Positions 24,857-34,355 of a stretch of 47,372 nt of DNA are shown here, one piece after another; positions within the stretch are counted from its first letter, which is position 1, and each line of letters starts with the position of its first letter. The notes beneath the pieces are model-generated. The model was not told where the DNA came from. It worked only from the letters and a program-made list of their open reading frames with translations, and did no database searches. The DNA is from Caballeronia sp. BR00000012568055 (GTDB lineage: Bacteria > Pseudomonadota > Gammaproteobacteria > Burkholderiales > Burkholderiaceae). The position numbers and the translations under genes are program-made. Location of the stretch: contig NZ_JAQFVG010000322.1 in the NCBI RefSeq assembly GCF_029439455.1, positions 1-47,372 on the forward strand, given 5' to 3'.

Positions 24857-26041
24857 ATGAAGGTATCCGAATTAATCGATGTGATTCCGCCCGCACACGT
24901 GCAGGCATGGATCGAGCCGCTGCTCGCGCCCGTCGCGCCCGTCGCGGACGATGCAGACGATGCGCCCGGCGGCCCGAATCTGGAGGACACGCACGCGTTC
25001 ATGGCGCTTCTGACCGACGCCGAAGGCCGGCCCGAGCAACGCATCAGCCCGGAAGACGCCATTCCGGCCGTGACGCCCAACTGGGTCGATGTCAAGGCGC
25101 GCGCAGAAGCGCTGCTCGAGCAGACCAAGGACTTGCGCATCGGCATGATCTGGCTGCGCGCCGTTACCGCGCTCGATGGACTAGCAGGCTGCGAAGCCGG
25201 ACTGCATCTGATGCGAGAACTGTGTCTGCGCTACTGGGACAGCCTGCATCCCGCGCGCGACCCGGATCCCGCCGCGCCGGACGGTTTCGATCTGAGTTTC
25301 AGATGCAACGTGCTCTCGGAACTTGCCGCGCCCGCCTTCATGCGTACGTTGCGCGACATGCCAGCGGTGCGGCGGCGCGGCGAGACGCCGAGCCTGCGCG
25401 AGATCGAGCGTGCCCAGCTTGGCAAGCTGACGCCGCCGGCGCTTGCCTTGCATCACAAGCATCTGGATCAGGCCGTCGCCGAGACCACGCCCGGCCTCGA
25501 TGTGCCGCTGCGTCTGCCGGGACTCGCGCGTGCGCTCGAAGCGGCGTTCGACGAACGCTTCGGCATGCAGTCGTCACCCAGGCTGGAACCGCTCGCCGTG
25601 TTGTTCGAGATGCTCGCCAAAGATATCGGCGATGCCCTCGCGCGCGCGGCCGACAAGGCCGTGGCGGTGGCGAGCAAGGCGCTCGGGGCATCGGCGGACA
25701 GGCCCGCGAACGCCCCCGCCGATGCCCCCGCAGATACCCCCGCGGCCGCCGCGCCGGTATCCGCTGCGCCTCGGCCGACCGGCATGCCCAGCACGCCCGG
25801 CACACTCAGCACACCCAGCGCGCTCACCTCGCGCGCCGATGCGATCGCCTGGCTCGAAGCCGTCAGCGTGTTTCTGGAGCGCGCCGAGCCGGCCCATCCC
25901 GCGCCGCTGCTGATCCGGCGGGCGATCGCACTGCTGACGATGGACTTCATCGGCGTGATTCGCGAACTCGCGCCCGAGTCGCTCAAACAGATCTACGCCG
26001 TCGCCGGGATCTGTCCGCCGGGACAGACGAAATCTTCATGA
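24857..26041 (+). CDS. tssA: T6SS TssA (ImpA N-terminal domain)
   Basis: TssA, 394 residues, primes tail-tube and sheath polymerisation from the baseplate. The ImpA-type N-terminal domain lies at about 5-200 (NWVDVKARAEALLEQTKDLR, IWLRAVTALDGLAGCEAGL, RYWDSLHPARDPDP). An Ala/Pro/Asp/Thr-rich linker with repeated PADAPADTPA-like residues follows at about 280-325. The C-terminal block (AVSVFLERAEPAHPAPLLIR, LTMDFIGVIREL) matches the short-tail, ring-forming class. The gap to the TPS exoprotein is only 35 bp and holds no hairpin, so tssA is probably read from the CHAT-TPS transcript. It is first of tssA-tssB-tssC. Confidence 0.93.
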   Translation: MKVSELIDVIPPAHVQAWIEPLLAPVAPVADDADDAPGGPNLEDTHAFMALLTDAEGRPEQRISPEDAIPAVTPNWVDVKARAEALLEQTKDLRIGMIWLRAVTALDGLAGCEAGLHLMRELCLRYWDSLHPARDPDPAAPDGFDLSFRCNVLSELAAPAFMRTLRDMPAVRRRGETPSLREIERAQLGKLTPPALALHHKHLDQAVAETTPGLDVPLRLPGLARALEAAFDERFGMQSSPRLEPLAVLFEMLAKDIGDALARAADKAVAVASKALGASADRPANAPADAPADTPAAAAPVSAAPRPTGMPSTPGTLSTPSALTSRADAIAWLEAVSVFLERAEPAHPAPLLIRRAIALLTMDFIGVIRELAPESLKQIYAVAGICPPGQTKSS

Positions 26042-26110
26042 AGTACCGAAGGCGCTTTCAATACGCGCGTCGCGAATCGTCTTTTCACAGCCAACCGCAG
26101 GAGAGCAAGC

Positions 26111-26662
26111 ATGGAAAGTTCAACCAAGATTATTGGCCGCAACCGCGAGCCGCGCGTGCATATCGGCTATGACGTCGAAAAAGGCGATGCCGAGGAGCGC
26201 AAGGAACTGCCGTTCGTGATGGCGGTGTTGTCGGATCTGAGCGGCAAGACCACCGACACCGTGCCGCCGGTCGAGAAGCGCGCGTTTCAGGAGTTCGATA
26301 TCGACAATTTCGGCCAGCGCATGGCGGCGATGAAGCCGTCCGTGGCGTTTCCGGTCAAAAACACGCTGACCGGCGAGGACAATCTGATGGTGAGTCTCAC
26401 CTTCAAATCGATGGACGATTTCGGTCCCGGCGCGATCGCGCGCAACGTGCCCGAGCTGAACGCGCTGCTGGAGGTGCGCAATCAGCTCGACCGACTCAAA
26501 CTGATGCTCGACGGCCGGGGCGGCGCGGAAAAAATGCTGACCGAAGCGCTCAGGAATCCTGCGTTATTGAAATCGCTCGCCGCCGGGGGCAACGCAGCCA
26601 ACGACGCGCATAGGGACGCTCCGGGGGACGCAGCCCCGGCCGGCGCGCCCGAAGCGCAATGA
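26111..26662 (+). CDS. tssB: T6SS sheath small subunit TssB (VipA)
   Basis: The 183-residue protein matches TssB along its length: IIGRNREPRVHIGYDVEKGD at the start, ELPFVMAVLSDLSG, FDIDNFGQRMAAMKP and the C-terminal helices LLEVRNQLDRLKLMLDGRGG. With TssC it forms the contractile sheath in the cytoplasm. It carries an Ala/Pro/Asp-rich extension of about 20 residues at its end. GGAG precedes the ATG; tssC follows after 31 bp. Confidence 0.97.
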   Translation: MESSTKIIGRNREPRVHIGYDVEKGDAEERKELPFVMAVLSDLSGKTTDTVPPVEKRAFQEFDIDNFGQRMAAMKPSVAFPVKNTLTGEDNLMVSLTFKSMDDFGPGAIARNVPELNALLEVRNQLDRLKLMLDGRGGAEKMLTEALRNPALLKSLAAGGNAANDAHRDAPGDAAPAGAPEAQ

Positions 26663-26693
26663 CGCTTAACGCATTTTCTTCGAGGATTCCGTC

Positions 26694-28205
26694 ATGCCCG
26701 ATACCTTGCCCATTCAGCACGCCGAGACCGACGCGCCATCCGCCGGAAGCGCGACGTCCGATAATTTCGACGAATTCGCCGCGATGCTGCAAAAAGAGTT
26801 CCGGCCGCGCTCCGAAGATGCCGGCCGCGCCGTTCAGCATGCCATTCAGACGCTCGCGCGCGAAGCGTTGAAGGAGGATTCGCTGATCGCCGACGACACC
26901 CTGCGCACGATCGACGAGATGATCGCCGCCATCGACGAGCGTCTCACCGATCAGGTCAACCTGATCCTGCATCATCCGGATTTTCAGAAGCTGGAAGGTG
27001 CGTGGCGCGGCCTGGACTATCTCGTGCGCAATTCCGAAACGGACACGCAACTGAAGATCCGCGTGATGAACATCAAGAAGGATGAACTGGGTGACATGCT
27101 GCGCCGCGCGACCGGCGCGTCGTGGGACCAGACGCCGTTCTTCAAACAGATCTACGAACAAGAGTTCGGGCAGCTGGGTGGCGAGCCGTACGGCGTGATG
27201 GTCGGCGACTACTACTTCGATCATCATCCGCAGGACGTCAAGTTGCTGGCGGAGATCGCCAAGACGGCGGCGGCCGCGCATGCGCCGTTCATTTCGGCGG
27301 CCGCGTCTTCGTTGCTCGGAATCGACTCGTGGCAGCAACTCGACGACAAGCGGGACGTCGCCAAGACCTTCACGACGGACGATTACGCGGCATGGCGGTC
27401 GCTGCGCTCATCGGAAGATTCGCGCTATATCGCGCTGACCATGCCGCGCTTTCTCGCGCGCCTGCCGTATGGCGCGAAGACCGATCCGGTGTCGGCGTTC
27501 CACTTCGAGGAAGCCGTGGATGGCACCAACCACGAGCGTTACGCATGGGCCAACGCGGCCTACGCGATGGCGGTCAACATCAACCGCTCGTTCAAGCTCT
27601 ACGGCTGGTGCACGCGCATTCGCGGCGCGGAAGATGGCGGCAGCGTGCCGAATCTGCCGCTCCATACCTTCCCGACCGACGACGGCGGCATAGACAGCAA
27701 ATGCCCGACCGAAATAGCGATTTCCGAGCGGCGGGAGTTCGAACTGTCGCGCAACGGCCTGAGTCCGCTGGTGCATCGCAAGCATGCGGACGAGGCGGTG
27801 TTCATCGGCGCACAGACCTTGCAAAAGCCGGCCAAGTTCAACCGCGCCTTCGCCACCGAAAACGCCGAGTTGTCCGCGCGTCTGCCGTACATCTTCGCGT
27901 GCAGCCGCTTCGCGCACTATCTCAAGGTGCTGTGCCGCGAAAAGATCGGCTCGTTCAAGGAGCGCGACGAGATGCAGCGCTGGCTGAACGACTGGATCAT
28001 GGACTATGTCGATGGAGACCCGACCCATTCGTCGGTGGTGGTGAAGTCGCAGAAGCCGCTGGCGGCGGCCCAGGTGAAGGTCGAGGAAGTGGAGGGATCG
28101 CCGGGCTACTACCAGGCGACCTTCTGGCTGAGGCCGCATTACCAGTTGGAGCAACTGGGCGTGTCGCTGCGGCTGGTGTCGAGACTGCCGGCCGTGCAAG
28201 GCTGA
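26694..28205 (+). CDS. tssC: T6SS sheath large subunit TssC (VipB)
   Basis: At 503 residues TssC has the normal length for the family. Diagnostic stretches include FDEFAAMLQKEFRPRSEDAG, HHPDFQKLEGAWRGLDYLV, YFDHHPQDVKLLAEIAKTAA and the C-terminal PGYYQATFWLRPHYQLEQL. It pairs with TssB as protomer of the sheath, which ClpV disassembles after contraction. GAGG precedes the ATG. It is the last gene before a strong terminator. Confidence 0.97.
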   Translation: MPDTLPIQHAETDAPSAGSATSDNFDEFAAMLQKEFRPRSEDAGRAVQHAIQTLAREALKEDSLIADDTLRTIDEMIAAIDERLTDQVNLILHHPDFQKLEGAWRGLDYLVRNSETDTQLKIRVMNIKKDELGDMLRRATGASWDQTPFFKQIYEQEFGQLGGEPYGVMVGDYYFDHHPQDVKLLAEIAKTAAAAHAPFISAAASSLLGIDSWQQLDDKRDVAKTFTTDDYAAWRSLRSSEDSRYIALTMPRFLARLPYGAKTDPVSAFHFEEAVDGTNHERYAWANAAYAMAVNINRSFKLYGWCTRIRGAEDGGSVPNLPLHTFPTDDGGIDSKCPTEIAISERREFELSRNGLSPLVHRKHADEAVFIGAQTLQKPAKFNRAFATENAELSARLPYIFACSRFAHYLKVLCREKIGSFKERDEMQRWLNDWIMDYVDGDPTHSSVVVKSQKPLAAAQVKVEEVEGSPGYYQATFWLRPHYQLEQLGVSLRLVSRLPAVQG

Positions 28206-28234
28206 GGCCGGACAGAAAATACGAGGGAGAAGCT

Positions 28235-28265
28235 GGCGGCCCGGCGTAAGCCGGCCGCCTTTTTG
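28235..28265 (+). terminator. Rho-independent terminator after tssC
   Basis: GGCGGCCCGGC and GCCGGCCGCC pair around a GTAA loop with one bulged C, followed directly by TTTTT. It lies 29 bp after the tssC stop. The phosphatase gene converges from the other side and ends at 28326. This is the only clear terminator in the rightward CHAT-to-tssC unit. Confidence 0.9.
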
Positions 28266-28325
28266 TATTTCCGATGCTTTAATCCGGAGTGCTATGGTTT
28301 TGGCCAGCGCGGCCAGCGTGGCCTG

Positions 28326-29135
28326 TCACTGCTTCGCCGTCTGCGTGTTTTTGCGCGCCGCGCGCTCCAGCACGGTCGCTTCGCGCGGCGCGCCGGCCCA
28401 TATCGCCACGGCGCTGAGATTGTCCGCGCGCGGCGGCGCGGCGCGCTTCACGCGGGCCGCCAGCGTCGTCAGCCAGCTTTCGGCATCGTCGGCGTGGCCG
28501 ATCGCGTCGATCATCGCCGATTCGTCGATATGCTCCCACAGGCCGTCGCTGCACACCAGGAACACGTCGCCGTCCGCAATGGCGAACGGCGCGGCGGCGA
28601 CCTGCACGGGCAGCGCATCTTCGGTGCCGAGCGCCGCCAGCAACAGGTTGCGCAGCGGATGGCGGCGCATTTCGCGGGGCGCGAGCAGGTTGGCATCGAC
28701 GAGTTGCTGCACCATGCTGTGGTCGATGGTCTGAAACGCAGTGTGGCCGCGCCGGAAACAATAGATGCGCGTGTCGCCGCAATGCGCCCAGATAGCGTGC
28801 CCGCTGAGCGGGTCGATGGCCAGCACGGCGGCCGTGGAGCGCATGCGGGCAAGCGCGCCGCCCGCCGCCTGCGCCTTGACGATAGCTTCATTAGCGGCGA
28901 TCAGCGCATCGGTGAGCAGCGTGGATTGCATGCCGTCGCCGCGCCCGGCGCACTCGCGCAAGGCGGCCGATACCGTGTCCACCACGAGCTGCGCCGCCAC
29001 GTCGCCGCCGCCGTGACCGCCCGCGCCATCGGCGACGACACCCGCGAACAACCGCCGGTGCTCGATAAGCGCGAGACGGTCTTCATTGCGGCGGCGTCCG
29101 CCCTGATCGGTGATGCTGGCAAGGTCGAAGCGCAT
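28326..29135 (-). CDS. pppA: T6SS PP2C-type Ser/Thr phosphatase (PppA-like)
   Basis: The 269-residue enzyme has the PP2C metal-site motifs: RRNEDR at about 16-20, VADGAGGHGGG with Asp36, HCGDTRIY at 119-125, SDGLW at 196-200 and DN at 238-239. In T6SS threonine-phosphorylation systems PppA removes the phosphate placed on the FHA protein by PpkA and resets the apparatus. It is cytosolic, with no membrane helix. The ATG at 29135 follows GAAGG, 10 bp after the FHA gene stop, so the phosphatase and its expected substrate are co-translated from the tssE-to-pppA operon. Confidence 0.93.
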   Translation of the reverse strand: MRFDLASITDQGGRRRNEDRLALIEHRRLFAGVVADGAGGHGGGDVAAQLVVDTVSAALRECAGRGDGMQSTLLTDALIAANEAIVKAQAAGGALARMRSTAAVLAIDPLSGHAIWAHCGDTRIYCFRRGHTAFQTIDHSMVQQLVDANLLAPREMRRHPLRNLLLAALGTEDALPVQVAAAPFAIADGDVFLVCSDGLWEHIDESAMIDAIGHADDAESWLTTLAARVKRAAPPRADNLSAVAIWAGAPREATVLERAARKNTQTAKQ

Positions 29136-29145
29136 CGGTGAGCCT

Positions 29146-30441
29146 TCAGCGTTTATGTTGAGCGACGGCTTCTTCGTACGCGGACAAGAAGGTCTTGCCG
29201 AACAGCGTGAAGAAGTCCTCTTCGGAATCGACGACGAGACGCGCGTACAGCCGTTCGTAGTGACGCCAGCGCTGCGCGTCGCGCAGCAGGCGGGAACGGG
29301 CCTGCCACGCCGAAGCCGGCGGCGCGGATGCACCGATCTGCTGCGGCGAAAAGCGTGCGAACAGCCCGCCGATCGAACCGCGCAGGCCGGCCAGAAAGCC
29401 GAATTGATGCGCACGAAGGTCGTTGCAGGCATCGCGCAGTGCGTCGTCGCCATTCAGGTATCCGCGTATCGGCGGCCCGAGCACGCTTTTGAGCGCCGCG
29501 TCGGCGTTGGCGGCGTGCTTGAGCGGATTGTTGTCGTGCGCCTCGATCAGCGTCATGCGTGCATGCACCATCTGCTTGATCATCTGGCGCGCGACCAGCA
29601 GATCGACCGTGCCCTGCAGCGATTCACGCAACAGCCCGCCCACGCGCGCCGCGAATTCGGGCGTGAATTCGGGCACGTCGGCTTCGTTCATGCCCGCGCC
29701 GCGCGCGAATGCGGCGCGCAGCGATGCGTCGGGCGGCGGGTGCGCAGCCTGCTCGATGGAGTCGATATGCCCGGCAGATTCGTCGCGTCCGGCGTGAACC
29801 GGCATCGGCGGGTCGGCCGCGGCGGGAAATGCGCCGTCGATGCCCGCGCCCCAGCCCGGCAGGCTGTGCGGCGGCACTTGCGGCGCGGCGCTCAGACTGT
29901 CGAGCGCGTTGTTGCCGTGGTACGTGTTCGGCGCGCTCACGGGCTCGGAGAGCGTCGCGGCGGCGTGCGCAGACGCGTGGTGCGCCCGGCGCATGTCGAG
30001 AAAGATCGACAGCGGATCGGCGCATGGCAGCGCCGGCACGTCGAGCGGCGGTTGCATCGGCGCTTCGGGTGGTCGATGCAGCGAGAGCGGATGATTGCCG
30101 CTGTCGCCGAAGTCCGCGCGCGGCGCGGAGTCGTCGATCCGCGCGCGCATGTCGTATGCGCCGATGCTGAGACGGTCGCCATCGGCCAGGCCGATCGCTT
30201 CGCCGGTTTCGACCGGATGGCCGTTCACCAGCACGGGATTCGCGCCATGCTGCGTGAGACGCCAGCGGCCTTCGAGACATTCGACGCGCGCCTGCAGCCG
30301 CGACACGCGGCGCTCCGGGTCGGCCAGCACGAGCTGGCTGGTCTCGGCGCGCCCGATCGTGCCGCCGTGCGGATCGAACGAGGTCGAGAGCGGTTCGGCA
30401 AGCGGCAGGCCGCCGCACGCGGTGACGGTGAGCGTGAGCAT
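29146..30441 (-). CDS. tagH: T6SS FHA-domain protein (TagH/Fha)
   Basis: This 431-residue protein has an N-terminal forkhead-associated domain (about 15-100): GGTIGRAE, VSRLQARVE and LVNGHPVE. The usual histidine after S-R-x is a glutamine here (Gln50), which may alter phosphothreonine binding. An Ala/Pro/His-rich linker at about 110-235 leads to the TagH/ImpI C-terminal region (FAARVGGLLRESLQGTVDLL, LARQMIKQMVHARMT-like, NPLKH). Phosphorylation by the kinase of this cluster would promote assembly. The start at 30441 has GAGGA slightly far upstream. It lies 28 bp after clpV and 10 bp before the phosphatase. Confidence 0.92.
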   Translation of the reverse strand: MLTLTVTACGGLPLAEPLSTSFDPHGGTIGRAETSQLVLADPERRVSRLQARVECLEGRWRLTQHGANPVLVNGHPVETGEAIGLADGDRLSIGAYDMRARIDDSAPRADFGDSGNHPLSLHRPPEAPMQPPLDVPALPCADPLSIFLDMRRAHHASAHAAATLSEPVSAPNTYHGNNALDSLSAAPQVPPHSLPGWGAGIDGAFPAAADPPMPVHAGRDESAGHIDSIEQAAHPPPDASLRAAFARGAGMNEADVPEFTPEFAARVGGLLRESLQGTVDLLVARQMIKQMVHARMTLIEAHDNNPLKHAANADAALKSVLGPPIRGYLNGDDALRDACNDLRAHQFGFLAGLRGSIGGLFARFSPQQIGASAPPASAWQARSRLLRDAQRWRHYERLYARLVVDSEEDFFTLFGKTFLSAYEEAVAQHKR

Positions 30442-30469
30442 CGGGCAAGCGTCCTCTTGGTCGATGGCC

Positions 30470-33148
30470 TCATTCGAAGCCGTATACGAATTCGCCGTCG
30501 CGCGCGCTCAGCGTGATGCGCGTGAGCGGCTCGCTCTGCGAAAGTCGCGTGAGAAACTCCGTCGAAATGCGCGGCAGCACGGTATGGGTGAGCAAGGCGC
30601 CGATCACGCGACCGCCGGAGTCGGTATCCGTGCAGCGGGCCACGACATGTTCGATGGCGGCATCGTCATAAAGGCAAGCCGCGCGATGATTCGATTCGAT
30701 TCGCCGCGCAATCCGCCCGAACTGCAGACGCACGATGCGCGCGAGCATCTCGTCGGAGAGCGGGTAATACGGCACGGTGACAAGGCGGCCGAGCAGCGCG
30801 GCGGGAAACACCTGCAGCAGCGGGGCGCGCAGCGCGGCGGCGATCTCGGCGGGCGAGGGCGGCGCGGCATGTCCGTCGCAGGCGTGCCGGATCAGTTCGG
30901 AACCGACGTTCGAAGTCAGCAGAATCACGGTGTTTCGGAAGTCGATGCGCCGTCCTTCGCCGTCCTCCATGCTGCCCTTGTCGAACACCTGAATGAACAG
31001 CTCGTGCACATCGGGATGGGCCTTTTCGACTTCATCGAGCAGCACGACGCTGTAGGGACGCCGCCGCACCGCCTCGGTCAGCACGCCGCCCTCGCCGTAA
31101 CCGACGTAGCCCGGCGGCGCGCCCTTGAGCGTGGACACCGTGTGCGCCTCCTGGAACTCGCTCATGTTCACGGTGATGACGTTCTGCTCGCCGCCGTAGA
31201 GCGCCTCGGCGAGCGCCAGCGCGGTTTCCGTCTTGCCGACGCCCGAGGTGCCGCACAGCAGAAACACGCCGATGGGCTTGCATGGATCGTCGAGGCCCGC
31301 GCGTGAAGTCTGAATCCGCCGCGCGATGGTTTCGAGCGCGTGACGCTGGCCGATCACGCGTTCGTCGAGGATATCGGCGAGCCTGAGCACGGTGTCGATT
31401 TCGTCGCGCATCATGCGTCCGACCGGAATGCCGGTCCAGTCCGCGACCACGCTCGCCACCGCGCCTTCATCCACGCTCGACAGCACCAGCGGCGTTTCGC
31501 CCTGCAATTGCGAGAGTTCGCGCTGACAGTCGCGCAGTTCGGCGAGCAGCGCCTCGCGCGTGAGTGCGTGGTTCGATGCTGCGTCGTCGGGTGCGCGCGG
31601 CGCATCGGCTTGCGGAGCGCGCAGTTGCGCGCGCACGCCGAGCAGCTTTTCGACCAGCGCGCGCTCGGCGTTCCAGCGTGCGCTGAGGGTATCGAGCGCG
31701 GCTTGCTGCTGCGCAATCTCATCGCTCAGTTCTTGCGCACGCGCGCTGCGTTCCACGCCGACGCTGCGTTCGCGTTCGACAATCGCCGCCTCCGCGCGCA
31801 AGGCTTCGATGCGCCGCTGCCGATCCTCGACGGCGGCGGGCGTCGCATGCTGGCTCACCGAGACGCGCGCGCAGGCGGTGTCGATCAGACTCACGGCCTT
31901 GTCCGGCAACTGCCGCGCCGGAATGTAGCGATGCGACAGACGCACCGCCGCTTCCATCGCTTCGTCAAGCAATTGCACGCGGTGGTGCGCCTCCAGCATC
32001 GGCGCCACGCCGCGCAGCATGCCGAGCGCGCGGGCTTCGTCTGGTTCGCTCACCTGAACCACCTGAAAGCGCCGCGTCAGCGCCGGATCTTTCTCGACGT
32101 ACTTCTTGTACTCGGCCCAGGTCGTCGCGCCGATGGTGCGCAGGTTGCCGCGCGCCAGCGCCGGCTTGAGCAGGTTGGCGGCGTCGCCGGTGCCGGCCGC
32201 GCCGCCCGCGCCGACCAGCATGTGCATCTCGTCGATGAACAGCACGATCGGCGCGGGACTGCAGATCACTTCGTCGATCACTTCGCGCAGGCGCTTTTCG
32301 AATTCGCCCTTGACGGCCGCGCCCGCCTGCAGCAAGCCGAGATCGAGCGCATAGAGCGTGATGCCTTGCAGAAGCGGCGGCACGTCGCCGCGCGCCAGCC
32401 GCTGCGCGAAGCCTTCCACCACCGCGGTCTTGCCGACGCCCGCTTCGCCCGTCAGCAGGGGATTGTTCTGACGGCGGCGCATCAGGATATCGACCAGTTG
32501 CCGGATCTCGTCGTCGCGGCCGGTGACGGGATCGAGTTCGCCGCGTGCGGCCTTCGCGGTCAGATCGACGGCGTAGCGCGCGAGGGCCGTCGAGGCGGGC
32601 GTGCGTGACGCTGCGTTCGCGCCCGTGGCAGCCGGTGGCGTGCCGTTCGCGGTCCCGTCGGCGAGACCGTTTTCCGCGCTGCGCTCGGTGATGGCGGCGA
32701 AGGCATCGCACAGTTCGTCGCGTTTGATGCGGCTGAATTGCGCCGACATCGACGTGAGCATGGCGCGCTGATGCCGGGTGTCGTGCAATGCGATCAGCAG
32801 ATGTCCGCTGCGCACCTGCGTTTCGCCGAACCTCAGGCTGGTGTAGGTCCACGCGCTCTGGAGTGTGTCGATCAGCTCGTCCGAGATCTCCGCTCTGGAC
32901 GTCGCGCCGCGCGGCAATTGTTCGAGCGAGCGCGTCAGATCGGCGCTCAGCCGCGCCATGTCGATATCGAAATGGGCGACGATGCGCGCCAGATCGCAGC
33001 GCGCATCGGACAGCAATTCCGCGAACAGATGATCCAGAACGACAGCGGGATTCTTCCGCTTGCCACAGGACACCATCGCCTCGTGCATCGCGTGGCGCAT
33101 GAGCGGATTGAGCTTGTCGATCAGCGTGTTGACCTTGATGTCAGCCAT
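30470..33148 (-). CDS. tssH: T6SS AAA+ ATPase TssH (ClpV)
   Basis: The 892-residue disassemblase recycles contracted TssBC sheath. It has the ClpV N-domain (NTLIDKLNPLMRHAMHEA, about 5-150), a first AAA+ module with Walker A GEAGVGKT at about 233-240 and Walker B LFIDEMHMLVGAGG, a coiled-coil middle domain, and a second module with Walker A GTSGVGKT at about 632-639 and Walker B VLLDEVEKAHPD. Both nucleotide sites look intact. A Gly/Ala/Thr-rich spacer (about 165-190) separates N-domain and first ring. GAGGA precedes the ATG at 33148; the longer frame is not supported. It sits between tssG and the FHA gene. Confidence 0.97.
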   Translation of the reverse strand: MADIKVNTLIDKLNPLMRHAMHEAMVSCGKRKNPAVVLDHLFAELLSDARCDLARIVAHFDIDMARLSADLTRSLEQLPRGATSRAEISDELIDTLQSAWTYTSLRFGETQVRSGHLLIALHDTRHQRAMLTSMSAQFSRIKRDELCDAFAAITERSAENGLADGTANGTPPAATGANAASRTPASTALARYAVDLTAKAARGELDPVTGRDDEIRQLVDILMRRRQNNPLLTGEAGVGKTAVVEGFAQRLARGDVPPLLQGITLYALDLGLLQAGAAVKGEFEKRLREVIDEVICSPAPIVLFIDEMHMLVGAGGAAGTGDAANLLKPALARGNLRTIGATTWAEYKKYVEKDPALTRRFQVVQVSEPDEARALGMLRGVAPMLEAHHRVQLLDEAMEAAVRLSHRYIPARQLPDKAVSLIDTACARVSVSQHATPAAVEDRQRRIEALRAEAAIVERERSVGVERSARAQELSDEIAQQQAALDTLSARWNAERALVEKLLGVRAQLRAPQADAPRAPDDAASNHALTREALLAELRDCQRELSQLQGETPLVLSSVDEGAVASVVADWTGIPVGRMMRDEIDTVLRLADILDERVIGQRHALETIARRIQTSRAGLDDPCKPIGVFLLCGTSGVGKTETALALAEALYGGEQNVITVNMSEFQEAHTVSTLKGAPPGYVGYGEGGVLTEAVRRRPYSVVLLDEVEKAHPDVHELFIQVFDKGSMEDGEGRRIDFRNTVILLTSNVGSELIRHACDGHAAPPSPAEIAAALRAPLLQVFPAALLGRLVTVPYYPLSDEMLARIVRLQFGRIARRIESNHRAACLYDDAAIEHVVARCTDTDSGGRVIGALLTHTVLPRISTEFLTRLSQSEPLTRITLSARDGEFVYGFE

Positions 33149-33227
33149 GGCTTGTCCTCGATACGGGGTGAGCGCTTTCAAGACGAATCGGCCGCGCCGG
33201 GTTTGGAATGCGGATGCGCCTCACGGC

Positions 33228-34355
33228 TCAGGACGCGCCGGGCAGCGGCACGCGCGCGTCGGCGTCGAGCAAGGGGCCATAGACTGCGGCGGCGCGCGCC
33301 TCGCCGTGCGCGCCCGGACCGGCATTCAGAAACGTGGTCCAGCCCAGCCGCGCGCGGCGTCCCAGCAACAGCGGCGGCACTTCGCCGGGCTTGAAAACGA
33401 GGCGCAGATCCCACGCGAGTTCCCGGTTCAGATACTGGCGGACCAGCGCCGTCATCACCGGCAGACGCGTTCCGCCGGGCAGCAGCGATTCGGCATCCGT
33501 CAGCGTGAGCGGTCCCGCAATCACGCGGAAGCGATACTGCCGCGCCAGCGCGTGCGCGCCGAGCACGGTGCCCGCGCCCAGGCCCTGCGCTGCGCCGAGC
33601 GTGAAGCGTTCTTCGGGCGCGATGGCCAGCCGCTCGCAGACGAACGGCTCGATATGCAGCGGCACGCGCAAGGCCGCAACGAGGATCGCATGCAGTCCTT
33701 CGAGCGGCCGCGATTCACGGCCGAAATGCACGGCGTGACGCAGCTTCAGATGATCGTGCGCGGCATCGCGGCTGCGGCACGATGGATGCGCCAGCCCGAA
33801 CAGCGCGCCGACAAAAGCGGCGAAGCGGCTGTCGCCCCCGCGGTCGAGGCTGGCGGCGGGTTGCGCCTGCGCCTGCGCGCGATAAAACAGCAAGGCGTAG
33901 CGATGCAGCAGCACATCGAGAAACCGCGCGAAGGACGGATCGTGCTCCTGCACCAGACGCTCGCGCGCGAACTCCGTGAGATGCAGCGGCAACGGCCCGT
34001 TCGGACCGAGAAAGCCGAAAAAGTACTGCGAGAGGCGCGCGGGACGGTTGGCCCGGCGCGCGTTCGTGTCATCGGCGGTATCGCTGGCGGCATCGTATTC
34101 GAGCGCCGCGATCGGCGCGGGCGCAAACGCGAGCGACGGAATCTGGCCGATCCGCACGACTTCCTGCGCGGGCCGCAGCGCGGTTCCCAAAGGCGGCGCG
34201 TGCGGCGTGAGCGCCTCGATGCGCCGCAGCACCTGAAAAAAATGATGCCGATGCGGCTCGCGCGCCACCTCGCGCAGATAGTCGGCCAGCTCCCGTTCGC
34301 ACGCAGGGAGCGGTTCGGCGCGCGGCGCGCTCAGATCGTCGCCCGGGCGCCGCAT
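33228..34355 (-). CDS. tssG: T6SS baseplate protein TssG
   Basis: TssG, 375 residues, forms the baseplate wedge with two TssF and one TssE. Family features are HFFQVLRRIEALTPHAPPLG with VVRIGQIPSLAFAPAPI near the N-terminus, FFGFLGPNGPLPLHLTEFAR, and the C-terminal LGRRARLGWTTFLNAG. AGGAG precedes the ATG inside the end of tssF; the two genes overlap by 25 nt, which suggests coupled translation of the wedge subunits. It has no signal or membrane segment. Confidence 0.95.
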   Translation of the reverse strand: MRRPGDDLSAPRAEPLPACERELADYLREVAREPHRHHFFQVLRRIEALTPHAPPLGTALRPAQEVVRIGQIPSLAFAPAPIAALEYDAASDTADDTNARRANRPARLSQYFFGFLGPNGPLPLHLTEFARERLVQEHDPSFARFLDVLLHRYALLFYRAQAQAQPAASLDRGGDSRFAAFVGALFGLAHPSCRSRDAAHDHLKLRHAVHFGRESRPLEGLHAILVAALRVPLHIEPFVCERLAIAPEERFTLGAAQGLGAGTVLGAHALARQYRFRVIAGPLTLTDAESLLPGGTRLPVMTALVRQYLNRELAWDLRLVFKPGEVPPLLLGRRARLGWTTFLNAGPGAHGEARAAAVYGPLLDADARVPLPGAS

